From Oryzias latipes (taxonomy: Eukaryota > Chordata > Actinopteri > Beloniformes > Adrianichthyidae), in contig NC_019881.2 of assembly GCF_002234675.1 (NCBI RefSeq), positions 13,563,825 to 13,627,824 on the forward strand: 64,000 nucleotides of DNA. Reading direction: 5' to 3'. The stretch's first letter is position 1. Each line of letters begins with the position of its first letter. Under the pieces are notes generated by a model. That model worked only from the letters and a program-made list of their open reading frames with translations, was not told where the DNA came from and did no database searches. Positions 38,282 through 51,954 of this stretch are shown here, one piece after another. The position numbers and the translations under genes are program-made.

Positions 38282-41234
38282 ACAAAAAGGAATTTATTTG
38301 TGCTCATAAATGCTGATCACTGTTAGAAAAAAAAGGGTCCTGTGTTGATCATGTGACTATTAAAGCGACATTTTTTGGATGATATACAATCCCTTGTTCA
38401 TTATGAGTAATCATAATTGACCAAAGTATTGTTTTTTAGTCACTTCATGAGCATAGAAATCATGCATTTTAATGTAAAACCATTTCCCCAAATGAAAAAG
38501 TATTTCTCTTTTTATTCTACTTCATGGTGTGACAAAAAATAAAAAGGGGAAAACAGTAATCGTCAGTCACTGATTCTGTAAATCTTCCACCTTAAAAAAA
38601 TTAGAGGTCTGTAATGTTTATCATAGATACAGGAAGAGAATTTTTGCTTTATTGTCTACACCGTTGTACAAAAAAATATTTAAAAATCACTTTTTTAGAT
38701 TATTTCTCTCACAGTTGAAGATGATGAACATTAGTCACCAAACTCATCCCTTTAATTTGCTAAATTAGTGACTTAACTGCTTTTTTGCCTCACTGTATGT
38801 TGTACATTGTGATTTGGGGCTAAATAAAGCCACCCAGGATTTTTACTTAAACATATTTACATTTGTGTGATTGTAGTTATCTTTGTATTTTTACTAAGTC
38901 TAAAAAATATCAGCATCATGTTTATGTAAAAATACACTTTTTATATGATAAAAATGTAAATATTTCAAAGCATGTGACTGTAGGAAACTTCTTGATATTT
39001 GATAAAAAAAACTGTAGCACATAGTGCAATTTTCTTTGATTTGCTTTACTTTTTTGTCATTTTCAACTTTTTTTTGTTTTGTTGCAACAATTTACTGTAT
39101 ATATTTCACCTTTTTTGTTGTTAACTTCACTTTATCTTCATGTTGAAGTGAAAACCTGCAATATTAAAGTCTAGAAATATGAGGTAAACCACCAAGTGAG
39201 AACAACCGTGTATGTAACCCACCAAGAAATGTTTGCAGCTTTTACAGAAAAATAAAAAGTTTTGTCAAAAACAAATAACTTCTGGTTTTGGGGGGGTTTG
39301 GACAAATAAAAGTTTAAATACAGAACTTTGTTTTGAGCCAGATTTAGTGACATTTCATTATTTCTATCAGTTGTTTTTATTACATTTTGCTGTAGTGAAG
39401 ATGAAAAGTAGAGGCCTAACCTTTAACCTTATGGGATTCAGAGTGAACATCTGCTACAGGGAAACCTGTTTCCTTACTGTACTTATGACAATAAAGTCCT
39501 TTGAATCTCTCATGACTCAACAGGACAGGAGTGTTAAACTGTAGAAGGTAGTGTTGAATCCAGAAAAGCGAGTAGGGGTGTAACGATTGATTTTAACGAT
39601 TTGATTCATATCATAATTTGTGGTAGACGACACGATTCATAGTTCATTTTGAATGATCCGATTCACTGACCTAAAATCAATCCAAGACATCTTTAGCCAA
39701 AACGTCACTTCATCAGCTAACTAATACACCTAAGATGATTTACAGACAATTTCATGAGTCAAAATCTTAGTCATATTAGACTACATTTCCCAGAAACCCT
39801 CATTTTGATATAATAAATTTCGACTTTGTTGATCAAATTCAACAACCAGAGTTTTTACCTCCACCCTCTTGTCCTCGGCTGTGCTTGTGACATTAAGGCT
39901 ACTTTAAACCAAAACATCCTACTTTAAACATTAAAAATGTTGTTTTTGTAGTCGGTTTTCTCAAAGCTGGACTGGAGGACTTGCGGGGAATTGTCATGTT
40001 TTTGCATCTAGAGAGCGCCAATCTGGAAATGATGTGTCCGTCTGGTTTGTCCTAACAAACTGTTTAAAGTGGTTTTCAAAAAAAATAAATAAAGTAAAAT
40101 GAGTCAGCAAATGGATTAGGCCCTGCTCACTATCTGTAGCTCAGTGGATACAAAAGTTAAATTGACTAAATTGATTTTTCTTTGATCCCTGAATGTATCC
40201 TGTTGTGAAGCCCCCATTCTAGTTTGTTTTTCTTTTTTCTGTACTTGCAAGGATGAGTCCAATCTCAACACGTTACTGTTATATTAATTCCCTGTAATTC
40301 TATATCTTTAGGCAATAAAGTAAAAAAAAAAAAAAGTAGGATCTCCAGAGGAAGTTTGACTGTGATCGTGATCATGCAGGTTCAGTCATTTAACTCCTCT
40401 GAACTGCAGATCATCACCACAGCTTACACTTTCATTGTTCTGTACTCGTCATGTACCATTTGTTATTAATAATCAAAATATTAGAGGGATGGGTTCTTTC
40501 AAAGCAAGATGAGGGTATATTTGAAATAACGCCTTTATTATCAGACATATGTCTCTACTTTTTAAAACTCTGCATTAATGTTTTAGCCCAGTCTCTGGAG
40601 ATAATAATTGATCCATGAAGTGAGATAAAACTTCCAGTGATTGATCAAATTCAGGAAATAATAGGACTGAAGGTACTTTGCAGGGTGAGGTTGCTTTTCC
40701 TTTCTGCATGTCAGACAGCTGCAGTTTCCATAAATATACGACTTCCTGCTTTTATCACAAACCCTGAAAGCATTTTCTTCGATTTGATGCTTTATTTAAT
40801 TTGTGTACTTTGTAAACAAAATATGTACTGATTGGTTGCTTCTACTCGCCATGTCGTCATTTGTTACATGACAAACTAAAACCTTTTTTTCCCTTTTTTG
40901 ACAAAGTTACTGCTAATTAGTGTTGTGGAGCCAAAATTAATTAGTAAAAGTTCTTTGTGGCCAGACACTTCATATCTAAACTGAAATATTTGTCATTAGT
41001 CAAATATCTCCCCTTAGCCAAAAGTAGTACACCTTAAGTATACTGGAATATTTGTTAAAATTATATATTGCATTTGGAGTCATTGTATGTCATAAAGATG
41101 AGCTGCAATTAAGTTCCTAAACCCTTTTCTCTCTATTTACTGTCATCTGTATCTTATGTTTCCATTTGTCTGCCTCATCATCAATGTAGCTGACACAAAG
41201 CATACTAAAAAATAAAAACCCACAAAACTAATAA

Positions 41235-41782
41235 AGTCCCACTTCTGTCATTGTTTGATCTATTGTAAAAGTGTTCCCAGTGGTCTTTAATTTATGATTA
41301 TGCTGTTTTTACCCAAAATTTTAAAAAACTGTCATTTTCTAGGACAGTAGTTCTTTAGATATTTGTATCAGAGTCTTAGGTGGGACTGTGGGGGCAAAGC
41401 AACCCCGCCCACCCTTCCCTGTTGCAAAAAGTTCTCTGTTTCCACTCTCTCCCACTAGTTTACAGCCCCTTCATACCCCTAACCCAAAATTACAGATTGC
41501 AACAAAAATGGTGTGCAATACTGGATCATCCAGCTGTACAGTTTTGATCCAGATGCCAGCTCAGACGAGGAAGAAAAAAAAGATGTACCTGGATCTGGTC
41601 GTCTACAAATGCTTGAGGCGCAAATGCATTCTTTTTCAAACTGAATTCTTCTGTCAACAATTTGAATAAAGAAATACTCAGAAATGCATTTTTACTCTTA
41701 ATTGTCTTTATGTGAATCTTCCATCATCAGAGAAATGCCACAAGAACATTTTAAAAACACAATTTTTAATTGGAGTGCGTCT
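41235..41782 (+). mobile_element. TTAA-family MITE copy
   Basis: The ends are AAGTCCCACTTCTG and GAGTGCGTCT, followed by TTAA at 41783-41786. The interior follows the 36.0 kb copy, including 'ctgtacagttttgatccaga' and 'agctcagacgagga', so the acidic frame is recognisable but interrupted. Confidence 0.8.
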
Positions 41783-43066
41783 TTAACTATTTAACATGAA
41801 GGATTTGACTGATTTAAATGTTGATCGTCCTGAAAAAAAAATCTGATTTTTGTATGGTTAGTTTTTCTTGCTCTGAACAAAATGGAAAGTTGGAACATTT
41901 AAAATTTAAAACAAATCAGCTCAGATGTTTTCAAGTAAAACCTTTAATAGATGCTAGTTCTACACAGCTCGCTGCAGCCTCATTCTGGAAAACACAGACA
42001 CATCCATCAACAAGTGCATAGTTCGTGGCATACTCCCCTCAATCCTCTGTAAACATGCTGTAGATCACACAGCAGTGACCCTCACCCAGCTTCCCCTCTG
42101 ACATGCAAAGACAAAAACAAAAGCCTCTCGTCTGACCTTTGGTTTGACCTCACCGGGAAACCCCCAGCAGCCTCTGACTCACAGTCAGCCCACAGTGAGC
42201 ACTGAGGCTGCCGCTGCTGTGGACTCCTGCATGACTGCATGGGTTTGTTCTGACCCGCACCATCATGCACATCAACACAACTACCGTATGCAAGAATGGG
42301 AGCACGTGAAAATGAGCCATGAAGTATCTTTCTATGAGTGACATTCAGTTACGTACAGAAAAGTAGAAAATCTGGAGGAAAATGGACATTTTCAGGTAAT
42401 TGACTCCTAGAAGCAATATTCATTTAGGAGTTTTTAGAAACCAATAGTTTTTGGTCTCTCAGATGTTGAAATCCTAGAATCAACTCCATTATTGATCTGC
42501 AGAGACGGAAAATTCTGTTCTGGTGTTTCTGGAAAACGTTTGTAGTTAACGAACCAACTGTGGAGTATTTCTAAAACATCCCAAACAAATCAAGGAATTT
42601 ATGTAACAACAGTCATGAAAGTCGTGTTTATCCAGGTCCATCAGTCAAATCTCTGCCAGCAGCTCAATCAATGTCACTGTCTTAACTTGTCAACCGAGTA
42701 GTTTGTGAATGAAATATAAGCTAAATGTAGAAAAACAAAACAAAAAAAACCAGTACTTTCAATCTTTTAAAGATAAAACTTTTTATTTAAAAAAAATTTT
42801 AAGAACGGTCTACTGCTCTCTCTACTGCTGAGGATCTGTCACTACATCTCTAATAAAATCTGTTTTACAGGATAAGCTTTGTTTTTATAATCATAATGAA
42901 AAAAAGTAATAAAAATCGTTATTTTCTGGCAGCTTTTTAGTGGAGACTATTTGTGAACTTCTGTCAAAGTTATTCATTATTTCTCAATACATTACATTGT
43001 TTTCCTAAATCAGAGAAAAAAAATAAAATAGAAAAAGGAAGAAATTACCTTCTTGAATGGAGTATT

Positions 43067-43468
43067 AGGGCCACCATAAAAGAAATATATATATACAAAG
43101 TCGTAAATCTATGAGAAAAACATTGTAAAATCATGAGTAAGTCTTAGAAAAAAGGTAAACCAGATTCTTGAGCAGTGCAGTGTTCTGCAACATTAATTAA
43201 ATTATGCTTTATTTTATTTATCAAAACATTTTAAAAGCTAAATGTGAGATTTCATTTGCAAAAATGCACAAATTTTCCTTGTAAAATTACCACTTACTCA
43301 TAATTTTGACTATTATTGTAAAATTTTACTTTTGCATAATTTTACAATCATTTCTCGTAGAAGTTTAACTTCCTTCTCATATCTTTACAACTTTATTCTC
43401 ATAAAATTTTGAACTTATTCTCAATATTTTATGAATTTATTACATTTATTTTCACTTATGGTGGCCCT
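43067..43468. mobile_element. MITE with AGGGCCACCATAA terminal inverted repeats
   Basis: The left end AGGGCCACCATAA and right end TTATGGTGGCCCT are reverse complements, flanked by TATT/TATA. The interior is AT-rich with repeated 'cgtaaa'/'ctcataaaatt' palindromic pieces. Non-coding. Confidence 0.75.
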
Positions 43469-43751
43469 TATACTTCATTATACCTTTTTGATCAAATCAA
43501 ACAGCTTCAACATAGGTTTTACTGTAAGTCCATTTATTTACATTGTTAAGGACTTATGCAAAAAGCCAACAGCTGTGTTCTCTACAGGCAACTTTCAATG
43601 TTTTCTTTAATATCTGAACAGTTCAGCTACAAAATCTTGAATTATAAAATTAGAAAATCCTTTGTTCAGAGTTTACAGTTCATTTATTTATGTCTAAGAT
43701 GTCTCATGTTCTAATCTTCAGGAGAGCGAAAGCAGATGATCGGTGGAAACA

Positions 43752-46700
43752 TCATCTGGAGGCTTTTCCGTTTTCATGCACATCCATCCTGTAAACAGAA
43801 AAGAAAATGTTTATTTAGCAACCATATAAAAACATTTACATTTTTGCATTTCAATGAAATATAAAAATAAATCTTAAAAGAAAAAGTCAAATTTGTCTTT
43901 TTTGATGTTGATGTGATCAGGAACTGAGCTCCATTTGGTAAAGAAGGAGACAAAGATGATCAATTTAAAAAAAAACAACAACAACAAACCCGTTTTCCTC
44001 TTTGAGGTGCTGGTACAACTCAAACTTATTGTTTACGGAGCTGACTCTTCCCACAAACTCTTGGTGCTTCCTGGAGTTGGCTGCTGTGATGCGATTGGTC
44101 CACAGGGAGAGGAGCGACACAGGACCTGCACAGACAGCTTAGACTTTAGAACCAGAAGCTGCTGGTTTGTAAAAAGGTTCTTTTTAAATTCACAAGAAAA
44201 AAGGCCATCAAAATCCTCTCATCTGAGTGTTGAAAGCAGATGAAAATAAATGTTATTTACACTTAAGAGTTCATTAAAACAAGAAAACTGCTCGTTTAAA
44301 GAAATGCTTCATCAGTACTCGAACCTTTTGCCCTTTCTGGGGGTTGAACTTCATCTACCATAAGGCGGGGCTTCTTGTTTAACGGCTCAGGTGAGTCTGG
44401 GGAATCCTTGATCACCTCTGCATCCTGCTCTCCCTTCTCCAACAAGCCCTTTAGTCTGGAGTTGAGGAAAGAGAAGAAAAATACCAAATAAAACGTCTTC
44501 ATATCAGGAAATCTGCAGCCTGTGATCAAAACTGACCTCTCAGAGTCCTGCCAACTTTTATCTTCCATCTCTTTGCTGCCGTTTTTCTCGGCCCGGTCCT
44601 CCCTATCCTCCCTCTTCCTCCCTCTTTTCTTCCTCTCTTCTTCCTCGGGGGGTTTGCTGCGGCAGGCGATGATGCAGTCCAGGACCCGCTGGTGTCTGTC
44701 TGTGGCTCCGGCGTGAGTTTTCACCAGCGTTTCCAGCTCGTTCCACATGATGCGGTACTGTTCGTCCCTGAGGGGAAAAAACACGGGAAGTGTGACCTCC
44801 CTGCTGACACTAGTCCCACTTTTCAACAAAGCACTAGAATCTGATCAAACACCTCTTGGGGCCTTTGCCCCTGGATCCCACTGTAGAAATGGGGAGTGGA
44901 TCATTCTTCCTCTCCATGTCCACCAGGTTGTAGACAGTTTTCTGGCAGGTGAGGACGTCCTCCTCAGTGAGAGTCTCCTTCACTATCAGATTAGCCAGAG
45001 GAACCACCTACAAGATAAAATAAAAATCCAGACACTGAACATCTATGAGCAATCTAGAGGAGATCTTTGAAGGAAAAGATGCAGAGAGACGTCTGAGCAT
45101 CTGTAGAGCTCCTCACAGCCTGCATGTTGAAGATGGTGGTCTGGGAGATGATCATGGGCCAGTATCTGGTGTAACGTTCCAGCTGCGCTTTCGCCCTCTC
45201 CACAGGTACTTTTCCCGAGGGATCATGGGAAGATTCTGCGACAGGAGTCAGACGATTCTCCCTCATAAATTCACCAAAATCCTGGAAAAATAGATAAATA
45301 AATCTTACTAAGCGGACAAAAGCTCAGTAAATGTGAGTTGACGTATTTGAAAATTTGAGGCAGCTTTTCGTGTTCAAGAAAGACAATGAACACAAAATAG
45401 AAGCTGCAAAAAATGACCATTAAAACAGCTAAACTTCAAAATAAAAGACCCCGCTGAAAACTGGATGGTAAAAGCAGGACAATGACTACTTTACATACTT
45501 TGCAGTAAACAAAAACTTGTTTTCACCATTATAAATCATCTTTTAGTGAAAAACAAGGAAATCCCTACAGAAAAAAGCACAAAAATTAATTTCAAGATTT
45601 TTTACTAAAGAACATGACAAGCGACATTTTTTGGTGTCTTTTTTAATACCAGTCAACATTTCTGAGAGATACTGGTTTAATAGTAGGAGTGTCATTTCTG
45701 AGCAGATGTCAGAAATCAGCAGGTAAACATACAGTGATTCTGTAATCGGTCACTCTGCCCCCACAGCCCTCGCTGATGGACGGCGGGTCCTCTAAGGTGG
45801 AGCGGTTGCTGTTGAGCACGTGGAGGAAGATCTCGCCTCCATGGCTGCTGAGCATGTGACTGATGACCTTTGACCCTGACTTCCTGGGCTGCTCCAGCAG
45901 CACCGATCTACCTGTGGTAAGAACACATAAACAATGCACAGATCCGATGGTCAAAGAAGTTTCATTTGAAAAATAAACTTAAAGAGTAAACCCTTTTCAA
46001 AAGAAATTTAACTAAATATAAATAAATTCCCACTCCAATCACCTGAGATATTTTAAAGGTGTTCCTAGTGATCATTTAATTATATTTCTGCAAAATAATT
46101 TTTTGGGGCCAAAATAAATTTTAAAATGTGTCGGAGCAGGGAGCTTGTGGCCCCGCCCATCGTATTTTCTACATCAGAAATATGATCTTTCTCTTTTTCA
46201 TCTGCTCCTGATTTCCAACTATTTGATTAAAGAGGTACTCAGAAATGCAATTTTAAGATGAATTTTCTTTATAAATGTCCTCCATCATTACAAAAATGCC
46301 ACAAGAACAAGTGGAAGTGGGTCTTTAAATGGATCGAAATGATGGGCTTACCATTCAGAAGAAAGTTTGTTAAGCACGATGAAGGCCGACTGTTTACGTC
46401 TGTAGGCGAAATGCGATAAGCTCCTGTGCAGTAATGGAGTTCTGCATTGGGGGGGAAAAAAAATAAAAAAACAACACACAACTGTGATATTGAATATTAT
46501 TATAAACTAAATCATTGCCTTTGTATTTTTGTAATAGAAAGTAGCACAAAATGTCAAATGTATTTATTTAATATGACAAAAGCTGTTTTTTTCCAAAGAA
46601 AGAAATGTTCAATAAATTTTATTAAAACCCTGCAATGGACTGGCCACCTGTCCAGGGTGTAGCCTGCCTTTACCCAACAATAGCTGGGATAGGCTCCAGC

Positions 46701-49700
46701 AACCCTGTGACTCCCAAAGGGGATTCAGATAGATAGAAATCAACATCTGATCCTTAAATCTCTGGGTTGACAGTCAAATCCAACCTATGTTGTTGGTTCT
46801 GGGGGTGCACCACTTCAGTGTCACGGTCTCCTTAAAGCTGTTCTCTCGAGTACTTGTTCCTGCCATGTGCAAGTCACCTGGGAGGGGGACAAAAAGCTGA
46901 GTTTAGCTGAAGCAAAAATTCAAAAAAGGAAAAGAAAAAACATGTTATAAAGAGCAACTCTTGTGTGTCAGTCTTGTCACTAAGCAAAGACAGCCTCGAT
47001 CAATTACTGAAAGGTGGGAACCAACCGCTTTTAAAGAACTCCAGGTGAGCGTCCCTGTGGTGCAGCAGCTCGACGTCGTAATTGGCGGATGTGTTGGCGT
47101 GCTGCTCCTCCTGTACAACCGCACACACATCAACATGCATGCAGCCATTTTCTCTAACATGCAATCTTAAACACAACAAACTAAAAACCATAAAGGGCTG
47201 AGTTTCAAAGAGATAATGATGGCGGATGAGGTCAAATTAAATGCTGACTGGGTTCTGTAAATACCAAAGCACAGTCTACTGACAGTCTTTTTTTGGCCTC
47301 TCTTGTATTTGCTTTTAGTTCTACACTTTATCATCTTTCAAAAATGATTTATTTACTAGCATCTTTTTACATTAGTGGGTCAAGAATTCTCCCACCTTAG
47401 AAAATTAAGCTTTTATTCAGCTTCTTTTTATAAACCGCTAGAAAAGTTTTATGTCAAAAATGAATCCAACTTAATCAGGTGTTGGCCTGACAAACACTGC
47501 CTTCGTTTAGTCAATGATGCATTCGTACAGATGGCTGCATACAGTTTATGCTCAAGGGATATACACAATTGCAGTTTAGTCATCTAGACAAAATAATGGA
47601 CCACATTTAACGGAAAGTTTTAGTCAAAGGAGGAGAAAGATTTAAGGAAAAAAGGGACAGAGAGCAGGGGGAGGCTTAGAAAGACAGACAGAATTGAATT
47701 AGTCAAGAGGAGCCAAGGCCGAAATCAGACACTCTCTCTACAGTTCCTTTTTTTTAAACCTTATTTTGAGTCTCCCCTGTTAGGATCAAAACTAAAAAAA
47801 ATATAAAAAAATAAAAAAGTAAAATCCTGCTGTGGGAATTGAACTTTTCAACAAAAAGTGGCTTTGGCTCCCCTATGTCTGAGCTCCATCAAATCTGTCA
47901 CATCAGAACCACCTGAAGCAAAACTGTTTACAACAGTAGAGCTCAGAATATATACACTAAGTGGTGCAGAGACAAGCCCGTCTTCAGTTTTGACATGTGT
48001 GTGATCAGAGTACTAACCTGTTCGCAAACATTTAATGTGGGCTAGCAAAACAGAAAATACAGCATGAAACCAGCAGCAGGTTCACAGTCATATCCACATG
48101 CAGATGAGATGATGAACGCAACGGAGAGACTGCAGAGTTTCATGTGTTATCATGGCTGAAGAAAACCACACTCAGAAGGTTAAGCAAGCAAATCAATAGT
48201 CGAATCAAAAGGGAAGAATTCAACAAAAGTAAGCAGTGAAGTTAAACGCAAAACTTATTAGTAGAAAGCAGAAATTTGTCACAGATTAGGCTGATGTGGG
48301 ATGGACAAGACAACAGGGACAACGGAGAGACGACACCCTATACCTTCATGGGGATGTTTGTGATGGTGGTGGAAGCCAAGTCGAAGTGCTGCTGGACCAA
48401 AATGTTAAGTTTGGAGGCAAGGTGCCGCCCGGCCCGAACGCTGTGGACCTCGCTGGTGAGCAGAGGGGAGATCTGAAAACGGCAACCGGTGTTATCAGGA
48501 GAAACAACAAGGATGACAAAAATGAGGCTGTACCCCGAAGATTTACACCCACTTCTTTCTTTGGCCGATCAGAAACCAGAGTGTCCTCACCCTGGGGGTA
48601 GATGTGGACAAGAACTAACTCACACTGCTGGATGCCCATCAGCCTGAAGAATAAAATCATAAAAAAACAATTCAGCATTGAACATTTTATTAAATCATTT
48701 TTTTTTAATCATTTCAATCAGCTACAGTTTGTTACGAATGATTACTGACCTGTCTGATCCAGCAGCCAGCTTGTTTTGATCTAAAATAGTCTCCTGTATG
48801 CAGTCTTCCAACATACGGACATGTGTGTCACTGTCGGTGTATAAAAAAGAAGCCAAGATGATTTGCAACCATCAAGGACAGAGATTTAACAATTTAAAAA
48901 GATGATAAAAAAGTTTTTTTCTACAACCTATGACTGATTTTTAAAAGAAACTTGTTCAGTCTCTCTAACCTTTTTGCGTTAGTCAGACAGATGATCCGGC
49001 CTCGATTAGCGACCCTCTCTGCTGTGTCCATCAAAGCTGTGCGCTTCTCATGCTGCAGCTCTGTGATTTTGCATAAAGACTCCACTGCAGCGACCAGCCC
49101 GTGCAAAATGCTGCAACATTCTGGGTCCTCACAGGGATTTGGTGGCCCAACAGCTGCCAAAGCTGACATTAGCTGCAATGGGGGAGAACTATGTAATGGC
49201 ATATCTCACACATAAGACCAGTGAAGAAAGACCCACCCTGATCATCTTTTGATCTATAGTAAAAGCGCTTCCAGAGGTCTTTTAATAATAAATATTTCTG
49301 CTTTTAGCCAAAGTAAAAAAAAATTGTGTTGTTTTCTAGGACATAATTTCTGCAGAGGGGTAGTAGTTCAGTAGAAATTCACCTCTGAGTTGTGGGTGGG
49401 AATGTTGGCGTGGAGCAACCCCGTGCCTCTTTCCCTCCCCGTTGAGGAGCAGAAAAGGGACATTGTGGCCCGCCCAGAATATTTTCTACGTCACAAATAA
49501 GCTCCTTTTTAAACTACATTTTTTTATCTGCTCCTGATTCAAAACAATTTGAATAAAGAAATACTCAGAAATGCCATTTTTAGCTGAAGTTTCTTAACTT
49601 ATGTCCGCCATCATCAGGAAGAAGAATATGTTAAAAGCACCAAAAAGACAATTTTCCTCAAAGGGGGTCTTTCAGTACAAGTTTTGCGTATTTACCTCAT

Positions 49701-50095
49701 GAGTGCTCTGATCTCCTCGTCTCCAACTATTCAAGATGTGGAACTCTGAATCACTCACTATATAGTTGACCTGTTTCAAAGCAAATGTTTTCATTTATAC
49801 ACATGATATAACTAGCGTGTCTGAATTAAAATAGCAATTGAATGCATAAATAAATCAAATAAAAACAAACCAGTTTGTCTTTCGGGTAAACGTCGTAGAG
49901 GATCCGGCAGTATTCCATGGAGCACTCCACTGCGCAAGTCCATAATGATTTGGAGACAGGAGCCAGAGGAATGACCCCCTGAGCTCGGCTTTTTGTGAGA
50001 ACATCACACTCTACCTGCTGCCGACTGGACTCTGCCATGTAGGGACAATGGTCCACTACAAAGACAGTCTTGTGTGCCACTGAGAACATCTTCAT
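43752..50095 (-). CDS. ints13: Integrator complex subunit 13 (Asunder)
   Basis: Sixteen minus-strand exons: 49871-50095, 49696-49770, 48970-49172, 48750-48830, 48553-48643, 48344-48472, 47026-47110, 46785-46877, 46352-46441, 45733-45911, 45117-45281, 44853-45007, 44537-44767, 44325-44455, 43990-44125 and 43752-43788. They give 701 aa (human 706) with every phase consistent. The start MKMFSVAHKTVFVVDHCPYM, the middle VHSVRAGRHLASKLNILVQQ, the motif LKWCTPRTNN and the C-terminus VSLLSLWTNRI...HLKEENGMDVHENGKASR are near-identical to vertebrate INTS13. The N-terminal part is a VWA-like fold. A basic KKRGRKRE stretch near residue 570 is a likely nuclear signal, and the conserved C-terminus docks the cleavage module in the family. 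Role: Integrator RNA processing, dynein localisation and mitosis. An acceptor just before the ATG (CTTTCAG, about 50118) implies a 5' non-coding exon upstream. TTAA MITEs sit in two introns. Confidence 0.97.
46026..46324 (+). mobile_element. TTAA-family MITE, internally deleted copy
   Basis: Starts 'ttcccactccaatcacc'. It retains 'gagcagggagcttgtggccc', 'cgcccatcg' and 'aatgccacaagaaca', and ends GTGGGTCT then TTAA. It is about half length and lies in an ints13 intron. Confidence 0.78.
46628..46735. repeat. SINE 3'-tail fragment in ints13 intron
   Basis: 'ggccacctgtccagggtgta', 'gctgggataggctccagcaa' and 'ccaaaggggattcagatag' form the conserved tail also seen at 2701-2825 and in the 25.4 kb SINE. 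Confidence 0.65.
49229..49670 (+). mobile_element. TTAA-family MITE copy in ints13 intron
   Basis: The ends AGACCCACCCTG and GGGGGTCT enclose 'atcatcttttgatctatag', 'gacataatttctgcagaggg' and 'gagttgtgggtggga'. The acidic frame region is deleted. The flanking TTAA is not preserved. Confidence 0.78.
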
Positions 50096-51954
50096 ATTTG
50101 AAAATATGAAGTTATCTCTGAAAGAAAGAGGGCAGTGTCATCTAACCAAAACATTCAAAAAAGGAAAATAAAATACTCATCCAACAGCTAGATAAAATTG
50201 TCAAATTATTTTTTCAGCATATTTTGGTAACATAAACACCCAATTACTTGCAGTAAAATTTAATTTGAAACTACATGTTTACAAATTAGATAAGTTGGAA
50301 CTATAAGTAGTAACTCACCTACCACTAGGGGAAAAAACAGGTTAGCAGCAGACGACCTATGTCCTAATGATCCAGCCAGAAAAAAATTAAAAAATAACAT
50401 TTATAGGCAAGTTATTTTAAAATACGCGTATATCGTATAGGTTATTACAGTTTGGCCCAAAAATAAAAATGAAAGACATGATACATGTTTCAATTCGCAG
50501 GTCCCATCAGCTACGATAAATCGGCCGTTAGCCTGTTAGCTCACGACAAATTTTATATCTGCCGATTATTATGGCCTATTCTTCCGCGAGAGAGACAACT
50601 GCCAATATAATGTCTGTTTGATAGGATTATTAAGTTATTGCAACGACTAATTGGGTACCTTGCTATCAAACAAATGCAACCTAATAATGTTCACATTGCT
50701 GGAAAAGATGAACACAAAGAATGCACTTCAAGAAAGCTAACAGGTTTGTTGTTAGAGGAAATGTGGTCCGTCATCTTTTTCATTCCGCTCCCCGGTGCCT
50801 CGCGAATAGTTCCTGGCTCATTTGACATCACTTTAGCTCTCTATTAACAGAAAATAAATAAATACAGTTTTCATTATTTGTATTTAAATATTGCTAAAAC
50901 TAATTTTTTTAAAAGCCTTAAAAATGTTACACAGAGAATCATGGTTTGTAAAAAAAAAAAGAAGATTATGTTTACATTCAATTGAAGAAGAAGTATAAGA
51001 GGCAATTCACTCATACATTGTACCCAGAAGTTTAGTCCATTAGGCCTATATTGTTTCCTTTAAAAAAAAAATCTGAAAACTTGTCGTTATGACCTTCAGC
51101 TTCTTTTGAGTCAATCATAGGAAAACAAACTGGAAAGGCATAAAATGTAATATTTATATTAATATATACCTCCCAAATATGACTTGTGAATTGCATAATA
51201 AACCACAAAAAAGCAGTTTAAAGACACAAAACATAAGAATGAACGAATAAATCTGTTAAAAAATATTTCCTTTGCCTCCTATATCAGAGAAAAGGATATT
51301 AAAATTCTTGCTTGTTATTCTTTTCTGTAAAATATTTAAAAAAATACAAAAAGAACTTGTTAGAATAAAAAAATCCTTTGTTTTATAAATCTTAATTGAA
51401 AACATAAAAAAGGCATGCAGACAGGAACATAAACAGTATGTCAGGTTTTCAAAATAAACGCAAAAGGGGGTAGGGAAATTAAAAACAACAATAAAACAAA
51501 CAAATTTATTTTAATCTATAATAAAGCTGAGAAAGACTGTAGGTTTTTACTGTTTTATATTTGTACTGGATCAAATAGAGTGTAAGTAATGTCTTATTTA
51601 GAACTCAAAGACATTTGCAGTTTAATTTGTTTCTTTACAATGGAAAGTAGTTTTCACAGAAAGCAGCTCCAAAGTACTTTACAAAGTTTAAAAAATATCA
51701 AAACACAAGTAAAAGATAGAAGAGAAGACAAAACCCGCCCTCTCCTCTTCGATGTCCTCCGCCCCCCCAGCCCAACCCGCCTGTTTTTCTTTCTTTTTTT
51801 TATAATTTTCAAGCCCCAACTTGAACACATTTTGTCTTTGCGATCAACATCGTGAGATGAAGCCGAGATGATTACATGTCGGGGGTTTGGATCCTCTGTT
51901 TGATCGCCGCCCTCACACCTCCTCGCTGCTTTTTCTTCTCCAACAACAAGGATC
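50096..51954. other. Intergenic between divergent ints13 and ano6
   Basis: Probably holds the ints13 5' non-coding exon and promoter (about 50330-50830) and the ano6 5' flank. AT-rich, with short frames only. The two genes are divergent but about 1.9 kb apart, so a single shared bidirectional promoter is unlikely. Confidence 0.5.

Larger units (their letters stand above)
38282..43751. other. Intergenic, zinc-finger gene to ints13 (tail to tail)
   Basis: Holds the zinc-finger gene 3' UTR (AATAAA near 38822) and, on the minus strand, the ints13 3' UTR (TTTATT near 43531 and 43683). About 39575-39680 carries a 'taggggtgtaacgatt' motif typical of one end of a hAT-like repeat, but I could not find its partner. 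Two MITEs are listed separately. I see no supported gene. Confidence 0.55.

Noticed and set aside
50096-51954. Shared bidirectional promoter of ints13 and ano6
   Set aside because: The coding starts are about 1.9 kb apart and no compact GC-rich island joins them.
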